Counted from the stretch's first letter, positions 1-12,110 are shown. The stretch is 64,000 nt of DNA from Novosphingobium panipatense (GCF_002149965.1 NZ_MSQB01000011.1:1-64000); one strand, 5' to 3'. Notes: a model not told the origin generated them from the letters alone. Translations and numbers: made by a program.

Positions 1-2
1 AG

Positions 3-83
3 CCCTTCACCTGGGCCGCCGATCCCGACAAAATCATCGCCGCCGTCAAGCGCGGGCACCAAGCGTTAGATTCCATCCACTAG
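3..83 (+). pseudogene. IS630-family transposase, C-terminal fragment
   Basis: The first 26 sense codons of the window, ending in TAG, translate to a C-terminal tail with the motif WAADPDKIIAAVKRGHQ followed by ALDSIH. This is the usual tail of IS630/Tc1-type DDE transposases (recognised from family knowledge, not searched). The rest of the gene lies outside the window, so it may be intact there. The next bases already read as reverse transcriptase, so the right end of the insertion sequence must lie within a few bases of the stop codon or has been lost by recombination. No terminal inverted repeat can be assigned from this side. Confidence 0.75.
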
Positions 84-84
84 C

Positions 85-501
85 CTCCCACAGGGATCGC
101 CTTGCAGTCCTATTCTGGCTTACTTTTGCAATCTTGCGCTTTGGGCAGAGATAAAGGACATCGTCGAGGGCGATGGCTTGAAGCATAGTGTGTACGCCGA
201 CGACATTACCATATCCGGTGCATTGATTTACGGGAATACGATTTGGAGAATCAAGCAGGCCATACACAAGCATGGCTTCGCAATAAAAAAAGAGAAAGAG
301 GTCAGTCTGATTAATGGCCCTGCCGACATCACCGGTGCCATCGTTGATGGGCATCGAATGAAGCTGCCATATCGGCAGCTGAAGCGCCTATTCGAGCTCC
401 GTAAACTTCGACATGCGGCGAAGGGTAAGAATCTCCAAAGTCTGCTTGATAGTCAGATTGCAGGGCGAATAGCGCAAAGGCGACAAGTTGAGGGCGCCTA
501 G
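85..501 (+). pseudogene. Retron-like reverse transcriptase, 5'-truncated remnant
   Basis: Read in the frame of position 85, the peptide opens with LPQGSPCSPILA, which matches RT motif 4 (QGxPxSP). It then carries the catalytic box YADDITISG (codons from about 190). Further on comes TGAIVDGHRMKLP, resembling the VTG block after the thumb of retron and retron-like RTs. It ends at TAG with no extra domain. All fingers and palm motifs upstream of motif 4 are missing, and there is no start codon with a ribosome binding site at the junction with the IS630 fragment. It is therefore a remnant, perhaps of a retron or another defence-type RT. The DNA is visibly poorer in GC than the flanking chromosome, consistent with horizontal origin. 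Retron versus group-II-like class cannot be decided from this fragment. Confidence 0.75.
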
Positions 502-715
502 CGCACTCACTGTGCATTGCACCGTAGAGGTTGTATCAAGGTTGGCCTGATGTGCGCTAAGCCGTTGAAAAATGAGATATTGTTTGCGGAGTGGAGCGCT
601 CAGCGGTCATTTGGGATAGTAGCGCAAGCCATTCCGGGAGCGCGAGGGCGATGGCCCTCGCATTTCCTCTCCTTTTTTCGCGTCTTCGCGCTTTCCCCAA
701 GCTTCGGCTGAACAG
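502..715. other. Intergenic stretch without a supported gene
   Basis: Nothing coding can be supported here. The only structure seen is a perfect hairpin at 642-661 (GCGAGGGC / GCCCTCGC). Short open frames through this region have no recognisable domain or ribosome binding site. Confidence 0.5.
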
Positions 716-746
716 GCCAGCGGTCCCGGATCAAGTCCGGGACGAC
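716..746. repeat. R1 palindromic repeat, single unit
   Basis: Unit of the form CCAGCGGTCCCGGA-TCAAG-TCCGGGACGAC, a hairpin with a TCCCGGA/TCCGGGA stem. It matches the right half of the long R1 doublets at 46290, 49215 and 56411. It sits just downstream of the uvrA stop codon and may help end its transcript. Confidence 0.8.
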
Positions 747-783
747 GGGTGGAAGCGAGCCGACGTGCGGATGCGGCGGCGGT

Positions 784-3687
<2,904 letters not shown>

Positions 3688-3697
3688 GAAGCGGTGT

Positions 3698-3712
3698 GTT
3701 CCAGATTTGTTC
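3698..3712 (-). promoter_or_regulatory. Putative LexA (SOS) box of uvrA
   Basis: GTTCCAGATTTGTTC is an exact GTTC-N7-GTTC, the alphaproteobacterial LexA operator form. It lies immediately upstream of the uvrA ATG. Two further boxes of the same form precede recA and recN in this window. Confidence 0.75.
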
Positions 3713-3815
3713 GCAAAGCGCAAGCCGCGCCTCACGCCATATGGGCAGCGCTTTTCGCCGCCGGGAAAGCGACGCCCATGTGGGTGCGCGTGCTGGAATT
3801 GCAACGACGGGAGAC

Positions 3816-4001
3816 GTTTGAAAAATGCCCGGAAGGGCATTTTTGAGCGGCACCGGCCCGCTCCCGTCCCGAAGAACACGAAAAGGTCCGGGGGACCTTT
3901 TCGCTGAGGGGGCCGACCTCCCTTCAAGGATACACTGAGTGGGAGGTCGGGTGGGGAGCGGGCCGGTGCCGCCAAAATTCGCCTTCAGCGAATTTTCAAA
4001 C
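3816..4001. repeat. R4 composite palindromic element, copy 1 (with internal insertion)
   Basis: The ends are GTTTGAAAAA and TTTTCAAAC. The left end-hairpin is AAAATGCCC/GGGCATTTT and the right one AAATTCGC/GCGAATTT. Between them is a long inverted repeat beginning GCGGCACCGGCCCGCTCCC and closing with its complement. The left arm is interrupted at about 3868-3912 by roughly 45 bp containing another perfect hairpin (CGAAAAGGTCC/GGACCTTTTCG). It lies between the divergent uvrA and UrcA-family genes. Confidence 0.85.
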
Positions 4002-4371
4002 ACACCTGGAACCTTTCGATGTCGTCCGTCGGCCAAACTATGTCGTTCGACGATGTACCCGTCAGGATGACTTGAACAAGACACGGTTATGAGCAATAGA
4101 GACATGGCCCGTTAATAATACCGACTCACCTTTTGCTGCATGACTGCTTTACTAGAACAGTAAATGTCCAGACATTGCCAGAAAGCCAGGGCGGGATCGA
4201 GGGGGCCTCATTTAAGTATATACATGTTGGAGTCGACAGATACCCCACGACGTTACCGTTGTTTGGGAACGACTTCTTTCATCCATTGAGGTCGCTATGC
4301 AGTTCGCCCGACGCGAGCCGTGGGGGCTTGCGCCGGTGAGGGCTGCACTCTTGAGCAACAGGAGAATGCAG
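4002..4371. other. AT-richer intergenic region upstream of the UrcA-family gene
   Basis: No gene is supported. The region is visibly lower in GC than its surroundings. It contains two small adjacent palindromes, TTTAC-N7-GTAAA at 4148-4164 and ATGTCCAGACAT at 4164-4175, which could be regulator sites for the gene starting at 4372. No sigma-70-like promoter can be called with confidence. Confidence 0.4.
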
Positions 4372-4776
4372 ATGACCAGGATTCACACCGCTTTCGCCGC
4401 GATCGGCATGATCGCAACAGCAACCGTGGGGTTGGCGACTTCCGCCCTGGCGGACGTCGTCGTCAAGGATGGATCGCTGCGGGACGTGCCGCATCGTGAA
4501 GTTCGCTACGCCGACCTCAACCTGGATTCGCAGGCGGGTATCGACGCCCTCAACAACCGTCTGGAAATCGCGGTTCGGGCCGTCTGCGGGCAGGTCTACA
4601 ATAACCGGCTCGACGAACTGGCCGACATGCACGACTGCCGCGACGCCTCGCGCGACCGGGCCTTCGCCGCACGCGACGAGCTTCTGGCGACACGCATGGC
4701 GGCGCGGACCGATCCGGGTCAGCTGGCCATGGCCCAGCCCACCGCGATCGCGATCGTAGCCGCCCGCGGCAAGTAA
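4372..4776 (+). CDS. UrcA family protein
   Basis: Small exported protein of 134 aa from the UrcA family, common in Sphingomonadales and Caulobacterales; its function is unknown. A signal peptide is clear (MTRIHTAFAAIGMIATA, cleavage probably after the ALA before DVVVKD). The mature part has the family layout: a V-Y-A-DL-L block, then R-VCG, then a second Cys in HDCRDASRDRAF, probably pairing with the first. The ATG at 4372 was preferred over the one at 4366 because the AACAGGAG ribosome binding site is correctly spaced for it. It is a single-gene unit followed by a terminator-like hairpin. Confidence 0.8.
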   Translation: MTRIHTAFAAIGMIATATVGLATSALADVVVKDGSLRDVPHREVRYADLNLDSQAGIDALNNRLEIAVRAVCGQVYNNRLDELADMHDCRDASRDRAFAARDELLATRMAARTDPGQLAMAQPTAIAIVAARGK

Positions 4777-4813
4777 GGCTAGCGCACTTCTGCGTCGAAT
4801 ACCGATGCATCAG

Positions 4814-4853
4814 GAAAAACCGTCGGCGGGAGGGCTCCAGTCGGCGGTTTTTC
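4814..4853 (+). terminator. Terminator-like hairpin after the UrcA-family gene
   Basis: AAAAACCG ... CGGTTTTT stem with imperfect inner pairing and a T-run, 38 bp after the stop codon. Confidence 0.55.
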
Positions 4854-4948
4854 TGTTTGAATGTTTGTTGAGGACATTCCACCCCGCATGTACTTTCCGC
4901 TTTCGGGTAGATCGCGGATCAACCTCTACCGGGCCTTACCCCCACCCC

Positions 4949-5048
4949 GCTCAGGCTGAGCTTGTCGAAGCCCGCCCGCAACGCCAGAGCATCAGCCAAC
5001 CAGCCCGCAGCGCCACGCCTCGGGGCCTTCGACAGGCTCAGGCTGAGC
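4949..5048. repeat. R2 inverted pair (REPIN-like) A
   Basis: Unit CGCTCAGGCTGAGCTTGTCGAAG at 4949-4970 (plus) and its inverse at 5027-5048, 78 bp apart. The DNA between them is shared with the pair at 5325-5426. Confidence 0.85.
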
Positions 5049-5099
5049 AGTTGGGGAGATCAGCTTTGGGTGCAAAGAGAACCCGCCCCGACAAGCTTC

Positions 5100-5272
5100 G
5101 TCATCCTGAACTTGTTTAGCTGCGCTGGCCTTCGGCTCAGGATCCATCGGGCAGTTGGTGCCGACACGTCATGTCGCAAACCGCCATCTCGGTTTGCTGA
5201 TCGAAAACCTGAGCTATCGGCTTGATGGACCCTGAGCCGAAGGCCAGCGCAGCTAAACAACTTCAGGGTGAC
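5100..5272. repeat. Long inverted repeat, 49-bp arms
   Basis: The left arm 5100-5148 (starts GTCATCCTGAACTTGTTTAG) and right arm 5224-5272 (ends AACTTCAGGGTGAC) are near-perfect reverse complements around a spacer of about 75 bp. The structure lies between R2 pairs A and B, giving a nested symmetrical repeat block. No coding content is seen. Confidence 0.8.
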
Positions 5273-5324
5273 AAGGTGTTTGGATGGGAGGCGGATCAAC
5301 CTCTGCCGGGCCTTTACCCCACGC

Positions 5325-5426
5325 CGCTCAGGCTGAGCCTGTCGAAGCCCGCCCGCAACGCCAGAACATCAGCGAACCGGCCCGCAGCGCCTCACCTCGG
5401 GGCCTTCGACAGGCTCAGGCTGAGCG
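5325..5426. repeat. R2 inverted pair (REPIN-like) B
   Basis: R2 unit at 5325-5347 (plus) and inverse at 5404-5426, 79 bp apart, almost the same spacing and internal sequence as pair A. Confidence 0.85.
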
Positions 5427-5448
5427 GCGGAGAGGTCGATATGGGTGG

Positions 5449-5655
5449 CTAGCTGCCGTTGCGTTTCCGCATCTGTAATTGGTGCTTCAACCACGCGAGA
5501 CCAATGCCAGCGGGTATTGAGATGACGATTAAGAACGTGACTGAAAGTGACCAAGGCCAGCCTTGCCCTCTAGCAAAAGCTATCGCTGCAAATGTCAGGC
5601 AGACGCTGACAATTTGAAAAAGATAATCATAGCGGTCGGGCTGTCGTCTGCGCAT
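5449..5655 (-). CDS. Possible small membrane protein (hypothetical)
   Basis: A 68-aa frame with two hydrophobic stretches, YLFQIVSVCLTFAAIAFA and SLSVTFLIVISIPAGIGLAWL, followed by a basic tail (MRKRNGS). This is the pattern of a two-helix inner-membrane protein. The ATG at 5655 has no convincing ribosome binding site and no family is recognised. The surrounding DNA is AT-richer than average and repeat-laden, so it could be a decayed or acquired gene. Confidence 0.35.
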   Translation of the reverse strand: MRRRQPDRYDYLFQIVSVCLTFAAIAFARGQGWPWSLSVTFLIVISIPAGIGLAWLKHQLQMRKRNGS

Positions 5656-5735
5656 TGACGTCTAAATGCCTAATCGATCCGATGTCCGCAATGGGGCGAA
5701 GCTGCCGCTCGATAAAAAGCAGAAAAAACGGGATC

Positions 5736-5858
5736 GCGCGGAGGCGCAAAGGTGTCGCGTGACGCCTCGAACTCTTTCATCATTTCAGCGGTGAGGAAAA
5801 CGCGCCGATGGAAAAGAAAGCTGCGCTGCCGCGAGCGGACATCTTTGCGCCTCCGCGC
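5736..5858. repeat. 16-bp perfect inverted repeat
   Basis: GCGCGGAGGCGCAAAG at 5736-5751 and its exact complement at 5843-5858. The same GCGCCTCTGCGC-type wording continues to about 5870. It looks like another dispersed intergenic repeat. No gene is supported between 5656 and 6106. Confidence 0.6.
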
Positions 5859-6106
5859 CTCTGCGCGAACCATTCTTCTTTTCCTAGCCGAGCCCTAGGC
5901 CCAGCACGCTCCCGCAATGTCCGTCATGGCGGCGTGTCCAAAACGGCGGACAGTCCTTACTCGAAACCAATCCACCTGCCTCAGGCCAAACCCACCTCGT
6001 CGCGCGGGAGCACCGCTCGTCGCATCCCGGTTTGCATCCGCCTCGCCGTCTCGACAAGGAGCGGGAAGATAACCCGGGGACGGAGACGAGAATAATGAGG
6101 GGTCCG

Positions 6107-6559
6107 ATGACGCGTCCGGCCAGGCCGCTGCGGCGCATGTTGCTGGTGCTGGGCACGGCGGTGCTTTCCGCGCAGGCCTTTTCGGGCACGGCCCATGCCG
6201 ACGATCCCAACGATCGCATGACGCCCGAGGATATCGCCCGCGATTCCGCGATCATCCGCAAGCTCAATCGCGACCAGTTGGACTATGTCCGCAGGCGCGA
6301 CGCGCAGTATGCCTCGGGCTGGAAGGCCTATCGCGACAGTCATGGCGGCGATGACGAGGATGACTATTCCGGCGTCGATTATGCCGACGACGAAAATGGG
6401 CATAACCGGGACATGGCGGACTACAAGGCGGGCATGCGCGAATATGCCGGTCAGTCGCGCGCCTATGCCCAGGCCCGCCGCGACTACGAGGCCGACCTCG
6501 CCCAGTGGCGCCGCGATGTGGCCGCCTGCCGCGCGGGAGACTATTCGCGCTGCGAATGA
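6107..6559 (+). CDS. Hypothetical exported protein
   Basis: 150 aa with a clear signal peptide (RRMLLVLGTAVLSAQAFSGT, cleavage likely at AHA-DD). The mature part is highly charged and Tyr/Asp-rich, with MTPEDIARDSAIIRKLN early, an acidic DDEDDYSGVDYADDEN segment in the middle, and a C-terminal helical AYAQARRDYEADLAQWRRDV ending in two Cys residues. No family is recognised. ATG 6107 was chosen over 6095 because GAGGGG lies just upstream. The stop overlaps the start of the M1 peptidase by ATGA, so the two are probably co-translated and act in the same compartment. Confidence 0.65.
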   Translation: MTRPARPLRRMLLVLGTAVLSAQAFSGTAHADDPNDRMTPEDIARDSAIIRKLNRDQLDYVRRRDAQYASGWKAYRDSHGGDDEDDYSGVDYADDENGHNRDMADYKAGMREYAGQSRAYAQARRDYEADLAQWRRDVAACRAGDYSRCE

Positions 6560-7932
6560 GCATGCCGCGCCGCAGAGCTTCATGGCCGCTTCTTTGCGCC
6601 GCGATCACCCTCCCTTGTTCAGCAAGCGCAGCGCCGGCGGACGGGGAGATTGCGGGTGAGGGTTTCGAAGTCACCCGCTACGCGCTTGCGCTGACGCCGG
6701 ATATGGCAGGCGGCACGATCGCCGGGCGCGAGATCGTATCGCTGCGCGCGACCCGCGAGGGCCTGAAGCGGCTCATTTTCTCCGGCAACGGCCTAAGCAT
6801 CGACAGCGCACGTCTGGACGGCGCGCCGGTCGCGCCGCGCCGGGGGGAGAAGACGCTTGCCTTCGATCTCGTCCGGCCGCTGGCGCGCGGCCGCACGGTC
6901 AGGCTGGAACTGACGTATCACGGACGGCCCGCGCGCGGCCTGGCCGCTTCGGCGACGGGGCTCTACACCAGCTATTTCGCCTGCGACTGGATGATCTGCG
7001 CCCAGGACAAGTTCGGAGAGAAGGCCGCCTTCTCGCTCGAGCTCAGCGTGCCCGCCGGGATGCAAACGCTCTCGCTCGGCCGCCGCACCGCCGTTCGGCC
7101 CGGGCCGGACGGCCGCGAGATCCATCGCTGGCAGGCCCCTCGCCCCTATTCCGCCTATCTCTACGGCTTCGCGGTGGGCCGCTTCGCCCGCGCGAATGCG
7201 CGGGTCGGCGGGGCGGAACTCGCCCTCCTCTCCGACGTGGCCGGTGAAACCGAGTTGAAGCGCCGGTTTGCGGAAACTCCCGCGATGGTCCGCTTCCTCT
7301 CCGCCAAGGCGGGCCTGCCGCTTCCGGTGCGAACCTATAGCCAGCTTCTGGTGGAAGGCGGCGAAGCGCAGGAAGCCGCGACTTATTCGGTGCTCGGCAA
7401 GGATTCCCTGCCTTCAGGTGACGCTGTGCCCGAAGAGGACTGGGCGATCGTTCACGAACTGGCCCATCAATGGTGGGGCAATCTCGTCACTTGCGAGACG
7501 CTCCGGGATTTCTGGCTCAACGAGGGGATCACGACCTTCATGACCGCGGCCTGGAAGGAGCATCGCTACGGCCGCGCCGCTTACGACGCCGAACTCAAGG
7601 TGGCGCGCGCCCGGCTCGACCGGGCCAGAGCGCTGGGTTTCGACAAGCCGCTGGCCTGGGCAGGCCGCTACCCCTCGCTGGGCGCGCGGCGCGCCGTTCA
7701 ATATAGCAAGGGCGCGCTGTTCATGGCCCATCTGCGCGAGCAGCTTGGCGAAGCGGCGTTCTGGTCGGGCCTGCGCCGCTACACCCGCGCCCATGCAGGA
7801 GGCACCGTCACCAGCCGCGACTTGCAGGCGGCGATGGAAGCGGCCAGCGGACGCGACTTGGCGCCGCTGTTTGGCGAGTGGGTCTATGGCAGCAACCCCG
7901 AACAAACCGCCGCTCCGCAATCTCACCCATAG
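6556..7932 (+). CDS. M1-family zinc metallopeptidase, short and secreted
   Basis: 458-aa aminopeptidase-like protein with an N-terminal signal peptide (ending PCSASA). A beta-rich N-domain is followed by the gluzincin core: HELAHQWWGN near residue 299, then WLNEGITTF supplying the third zinc ligand about 18 residues later, and a Tyr-containing YSKGALFMAHLRE block that fits the transition-state-binding region. It ends soon after the catalytic domain, so the long helical C-domain of typical M1 enzymes (about 600-900 aa) is absent. The exopeptidase GAMEN loop is not visible; GGEAQEAA stands in its place. Substrate is unknown. The start overlaps the preceding exported-protein gene by 4 bp. Confidence 0.85.
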   Translation: MSMPRRRASWPLLCAAITLPCSASAAPADGEIAGEGFEVTRYALALTPDMAGGTIAGREIVSLRATREGLKRLIFSGNGLSIDSARLDGAPVAPRRGEKTLAFDLVRPLARGRTVRLELTYHGRPARGLAASATGLYTSYFACDWMICAQDKFGEKAAFSLELSVPAGMQTLSLGRRTAVRPGPDGREIHRWQAPRPYSAYLYGFAVGRFARANARVGGAELALLSDVAGETELKRRFAETPAMVRFLSAKAGLPLPVRTYSQLLVEGGEAQEAATYSVLGKDSLPSGDAVPEEDWAIVHELAHQWWGNLVTCETLRDFWLNEGITTFMTAAWKEHRYGRAAYDAELKVARARLDRARALGFDKPLAWAGRYPSLGARRAVQYSKGALFMAHLREQLGEAAFWSGLRRYTRAHAGGTVTSRDLQAAMEAASGRDLAPLFGEWVYGSNPEQTAAPQSHP

Positions 7933-7983
7933 GAGAACGGCGCCTTCGGGTTCATAAGCGGGGGGACCTGAGGGAGACGAACG

Positions 7984-8451
7984 ATGAAGCCGAAGTTCAC
8001 CGTTGCGGGGCGGATCGCGAAGCCTCTGTCCGAAGTGTTCGAAGCGGTGGTCGCGCCGGGCGTGCTGTCCGAATACTTCACCACCGGCGGCGCGGCCGGG
8101 CGGCTGGAGACCGGCAGCGTCGTCACCTGGGACTTCCACGACTTTCCCGGCGCCTTTCCCGTCCATGTCGTCGAAGTGGTGCAGGACCGGCATATCCTGC
8201 TGCGCTGGGACGGCGAGGCGGATGCCGTGCTCCCCGATGTCGAGGGCCGCAACCGCACGCTGGTGACCCTCGCCTTCGAGGCGCTGGATGACGGGCGCAC
8301 GCTCGTGCAGATCAGCGAGGAAGGCTGGTCCGACACGCCCGAGGGCCTCAAGGCCTCCTACGGCAATTGCGAGGGCTGGACCGGCATGCTGGCGGCGATG
8401 AAGGCCTGGCTGGAGCACGGCGTGAAGCTGCGCGAGGGGTTCTACAAGTAG
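7984..8451 (+). CDS. SRPBCC (START/AHSA1-like) domain protein
   Basis: 155 aa, single domain. It begins MKPKFTVAGRIAKPLSEVFE with the helix VVAPGVLSEYFTTG typical of activator-of-Hsp90-like SRPBCC proteins, and ends with the long helix GNCEGWTGMLAAMKAWLEHG. Such proteins bind hydrophobic ligands; no catalytic residues can be assigned, so the role is unknown. GAGGGAG before the ATG is a good ribosome binding site. It lies 52 bp downstream of the M1 gene and could share its transcript. An R1 hairpin follows directly. Confidence 0.8.
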   Translation: MKPKFTVAGRIAKPLSEVFEAVVAPGVLSEYFTTGGAAGRLETGSVVTWDFHDFPGAFPVHVVEVVQDRHILLRWDGEADAVLPDVEGRNRTLVTLAFEALDDGRTLVQISEEGWSDTPEGLKASYGNCEGWTGMLAAMKAWLEHGVKLREGFYK

Positions 8452-8463
8452 GCGGCGATGTTC

Positions 8464-8490
8464 GTCGTCCCGGACCTGATCCGGGACGAC
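8464..8490. repeat. R1 palindromic repeat, single unit
   Basis: GTCGTCCCGGA-CCTGA-TCCGGGACGAC: a perfect 11-bp stem between the SRPBCC and M28 genes. Confidence 0.8.
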
Positions 8491-8533
8491 GCGCCCCTTG
8501 CCTCCCCTGCCCCGGTCCCTAAAAGCGCAGATC

Positions 8534-10201
<1,668 letters not shown>

Positions 10202-10260
10202 GCCTACCTCGGCGTCCAGCCCCCTACCTCGCGTCCCCCCACCTCGTCATCCAGTCCCCA

Positions 10261-10352
10261 CCTCGTCATTGCGAGCATAGCGAAGCAATCCAGGGCGGCT
10301 CTGCGCCCGCTCTGGATTGCCGCGTCGGCTTCGCCTCCTCGCAATGACGAGG
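10261..10352. repeat. Long inverted repeat with CATTGCGAG ends
   Basis: CCTCGTCATTGCGAGC ... GCAATCCAG and CTGGATTGC ... CTCGCAATGACGAGG form a 92-bp foldback between convergent genes. Similar GAAGCAATCCAG-type foldbacks are common in proteobacterial intergenic DNA (from general knowledge). Confidence 0.8.
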
Positions 10353-10393
10353 TTTTTGGGAACTTGCGGCGTGGCATTGGGACGACCGAGGCC

Positions 10394-11902
10394 TTAGAAC
10401 CAGTGAACAATCAAGCCCGCAGCCGCATGGATCACCACCGCGCCGCCGACCAGCCATCCCGCCAGCCTGACCGCCCGCGCCGTGCCTTCGTCGCGGGCGG
10501 GCGGTAGCGGCGCTTCCATCCGCGCCGCCGCCGCGCGCAGGAAGCGCGGCGCTTCCTCGGCCACGCGCGAGAGTTCGAGCAGCGCGGTCTCCAGCTTGTC
10601 CGGCGCGGCAAGGCGCTGGAGGCGCGAGGCGACCAGCCTGCCGCGCATCCGCCCGAGCGCTTCCGACAGGTCGAAGTCCGGCGCGATCCCGGCCAGCACG
10701 CCGTCCATCGTCACCATCGCCTTGAAGATCAGCACGAGGTCGGGCGGTAGCACCAGCCCTTCCTGCCGCAGCAGCGGGAAGAAGTCCGCCACCATCGCGT
10801 TCAGCACCAGCGCCCCGGTGCCATGCCGCGCGACGAGGCGCTCCGAGGCGCGCAGCAGTTTCTCGCGCGGGACTTCGCCGTCCTGCGACCATGTCGCCAG
10901 CATGTCCGCCACGCCGCCGGGATCGCCGCTGCGCAGGGCGAGGATGAACGTCAGGAATTCGTGCTGGCGGCGCGGGCTGACGAAGCCCACCGAGCCGAGA
11001 TCGAGCAGCGCCAGCCGGTCCCCGGAAAGGCACAGGAGATTGCCCGGATGCGGATCGGCATGGAAGCGCCCATTGACCAGCACCATCTCCAGCACCAGTT
11101 CCGCCCCCAGCGCGGCAATGCGCGAGGGATCGATTCCAGCCGCCCGCAGCGCCTCGGGATCGCGCGGGGGAATGCCCTCCACATAGTCCATGACCAGCAC
11201 CTGCTCGCCGGTCCACTGCCAATGGATGCGCGGCACGTCCACCCGCTCCAGCGACGCGAGATCGGCGCGCAGCAGGTCGGCATTGCGGCCTTCATTGGCG
11301 AAATCCAGCTCGTCCAGAATCTCGCGCCCCAGTTGCTCGATCATGGCGGAGGGCTTCATCCGCCGCACGACGAGACTGCGCGCCTCGGCCAGCGCGGCGA
11401 GATGGCGCATCAGCCGCAGATCCGCCTCCATCCGCGCGCGAATGCCGGGGCGGCGGATCTTCACGACGACTTCGGTGCCGTCATGCAGACGCGCGCGGTG
11501 GACCTGCGCGATCGAGGCGGCGGCCAGCGGCTCGGTATCGAAACGGGCGAAAGCACTTTCGGGCGCTTCGCCCAGCGCCGCTTCCACGTCTCCGCGCAAC
11601 TGGTCGAAGGGAATGCGCGGGGCATCGCTCTGAAGCTGCTCGAAAGCGGCGATCCACGGATCCGGCAGAAGATCGCGCCGCGTGGCCAGGATCTGGCCGA
11701 GCTTCACATATGTCGGCCCGAGCGCTTCCAGCGCCTTGCGCGTCCGCGTCGGCAAGTCGCGGGGTTCGGCGCCCTCTTCAGGCTCACCCTCCCCGATCCC
11801 GAGGCGCACCGCCAGCGCGTCCAGCCCGAAGCGGGCGATCACCGCCGAGACTTCAGCCATCCGCCCGCGATCGCGCGCGGCCACGGCTATCGACTTGAAC
11901 AT
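10394..11902 (-). CDS. ABC1/UbiB-family protein kinase-like protein
   Basis: 502 aa. Contains the family marker KxGQ in GPTYVKLGQILATR, the Ala-rich loop EPLAAASIAQVHRA in place of a P-loop, the lysine of VVVKIRRPG, HADPHPGN (catalytic loop) and LLDLGSVG (metal-binding DFG equivalent). The C-terminus is a hydrophobic helix (GGAVVIHAAAGLIVHW), giving membrane anchorage. Family members support ubiquinone synthesis or lipid homeostasis through ATPase activity. It is not next to ubiE, so calling it UbiB itself is unsafe. The ATG at 11902 is preceded by AAGGAG at good spacing. Confidence 0.88.
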   Translation of the reverse strand: MFKSIAVAARDRGRMAEVSAVIARFGLDALAVRLGIGEGEPEEGAEPRDLPTRTRKALEALGPTYVKLGQILATRRDLLPDPWIAAFEQLQSDAPRIPFDQLRGDVEAALGEAPESAFARFDTEPLAAASIAQVHRARLHDGTEVVVKIRRPGIRARMEADLRLMRHLAALAEARSLVVRRMKPSAMIEQLGREILDELDFANEGRNADLLRADLASLERVDVPRIHWQWTGEQVLVMDYVEGIPPRDPEALRAAGIDPSRIAALGAELVLEMVLVNGRFHADPHPGNLLCLSGDRLALLDLGSVGFVSPRRQHEFLTFILALRSGDPGGVADMLATWSQDGEVPREKLLRASERLVARHGTGALVLNAMVADFFPLLRQEGLVLPPDLVLIFKAMVTMDGVLAGIAPDFDLSEALGRMRGRLVASRLQRLAAPDKLETALLELSRVAEEAPRFLRAAAARMEAPLPPARDEGTARAVRLAGWLVGGAVVIHAAAGLIVHWF

Positions 11903-11964
11903 GCCTGACTCCTTCGACCCTGCACAACCTGCCGTACCGCCGCGAAGTTCCCTTGAAGGAGTCC

Positions 11965-12110
11965 GTTTGAAAATCCGCTGAAGGCGGATTTTAGCGGCAC
12001 CGGCCCACGCCCCCACCCACCACCCAACGGTAGTATCCTGCGGGTGGTGGGTGGGGGCGCCTAAAGCCAACTGGGGCCGGTGCCGCAAGCTCGTCACGGA
12101 TGTGACGAGC
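11965..12110. repeat. R4 composite palindromic element, copy 2
   Basis: The left end GTTTGAAAATCCGC forms the AAAATCCGC-type hairpin. Central arms are GCGGCACCGGCCCACGCCCC and the complement, around a GTATCC-containing loop. The right end-hairpin is of another sequence (GCTCGTCAC/GTGACGAGC, 12089-12110), and about 14 bp replace part of the right arm. It lies between divergent genes. Confidence 0.8.

Noticed and set aside
85..501. A complete, functional retron
   Set aside because: RT motifs upstream of motif 4 are absent, no start codon is available, and no msr-msd region is present.
517..711. 64-aa frame after the RT remnant
   Set aside because: No domain, no ribosome binding site, and its end overlaps repeat DNA.
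3816..4001. R4 as a simple bidirectional terminator
   Set aside because: Two copies lie between divergent genes where no terminator is needed, so termination cannot be the general explanation.
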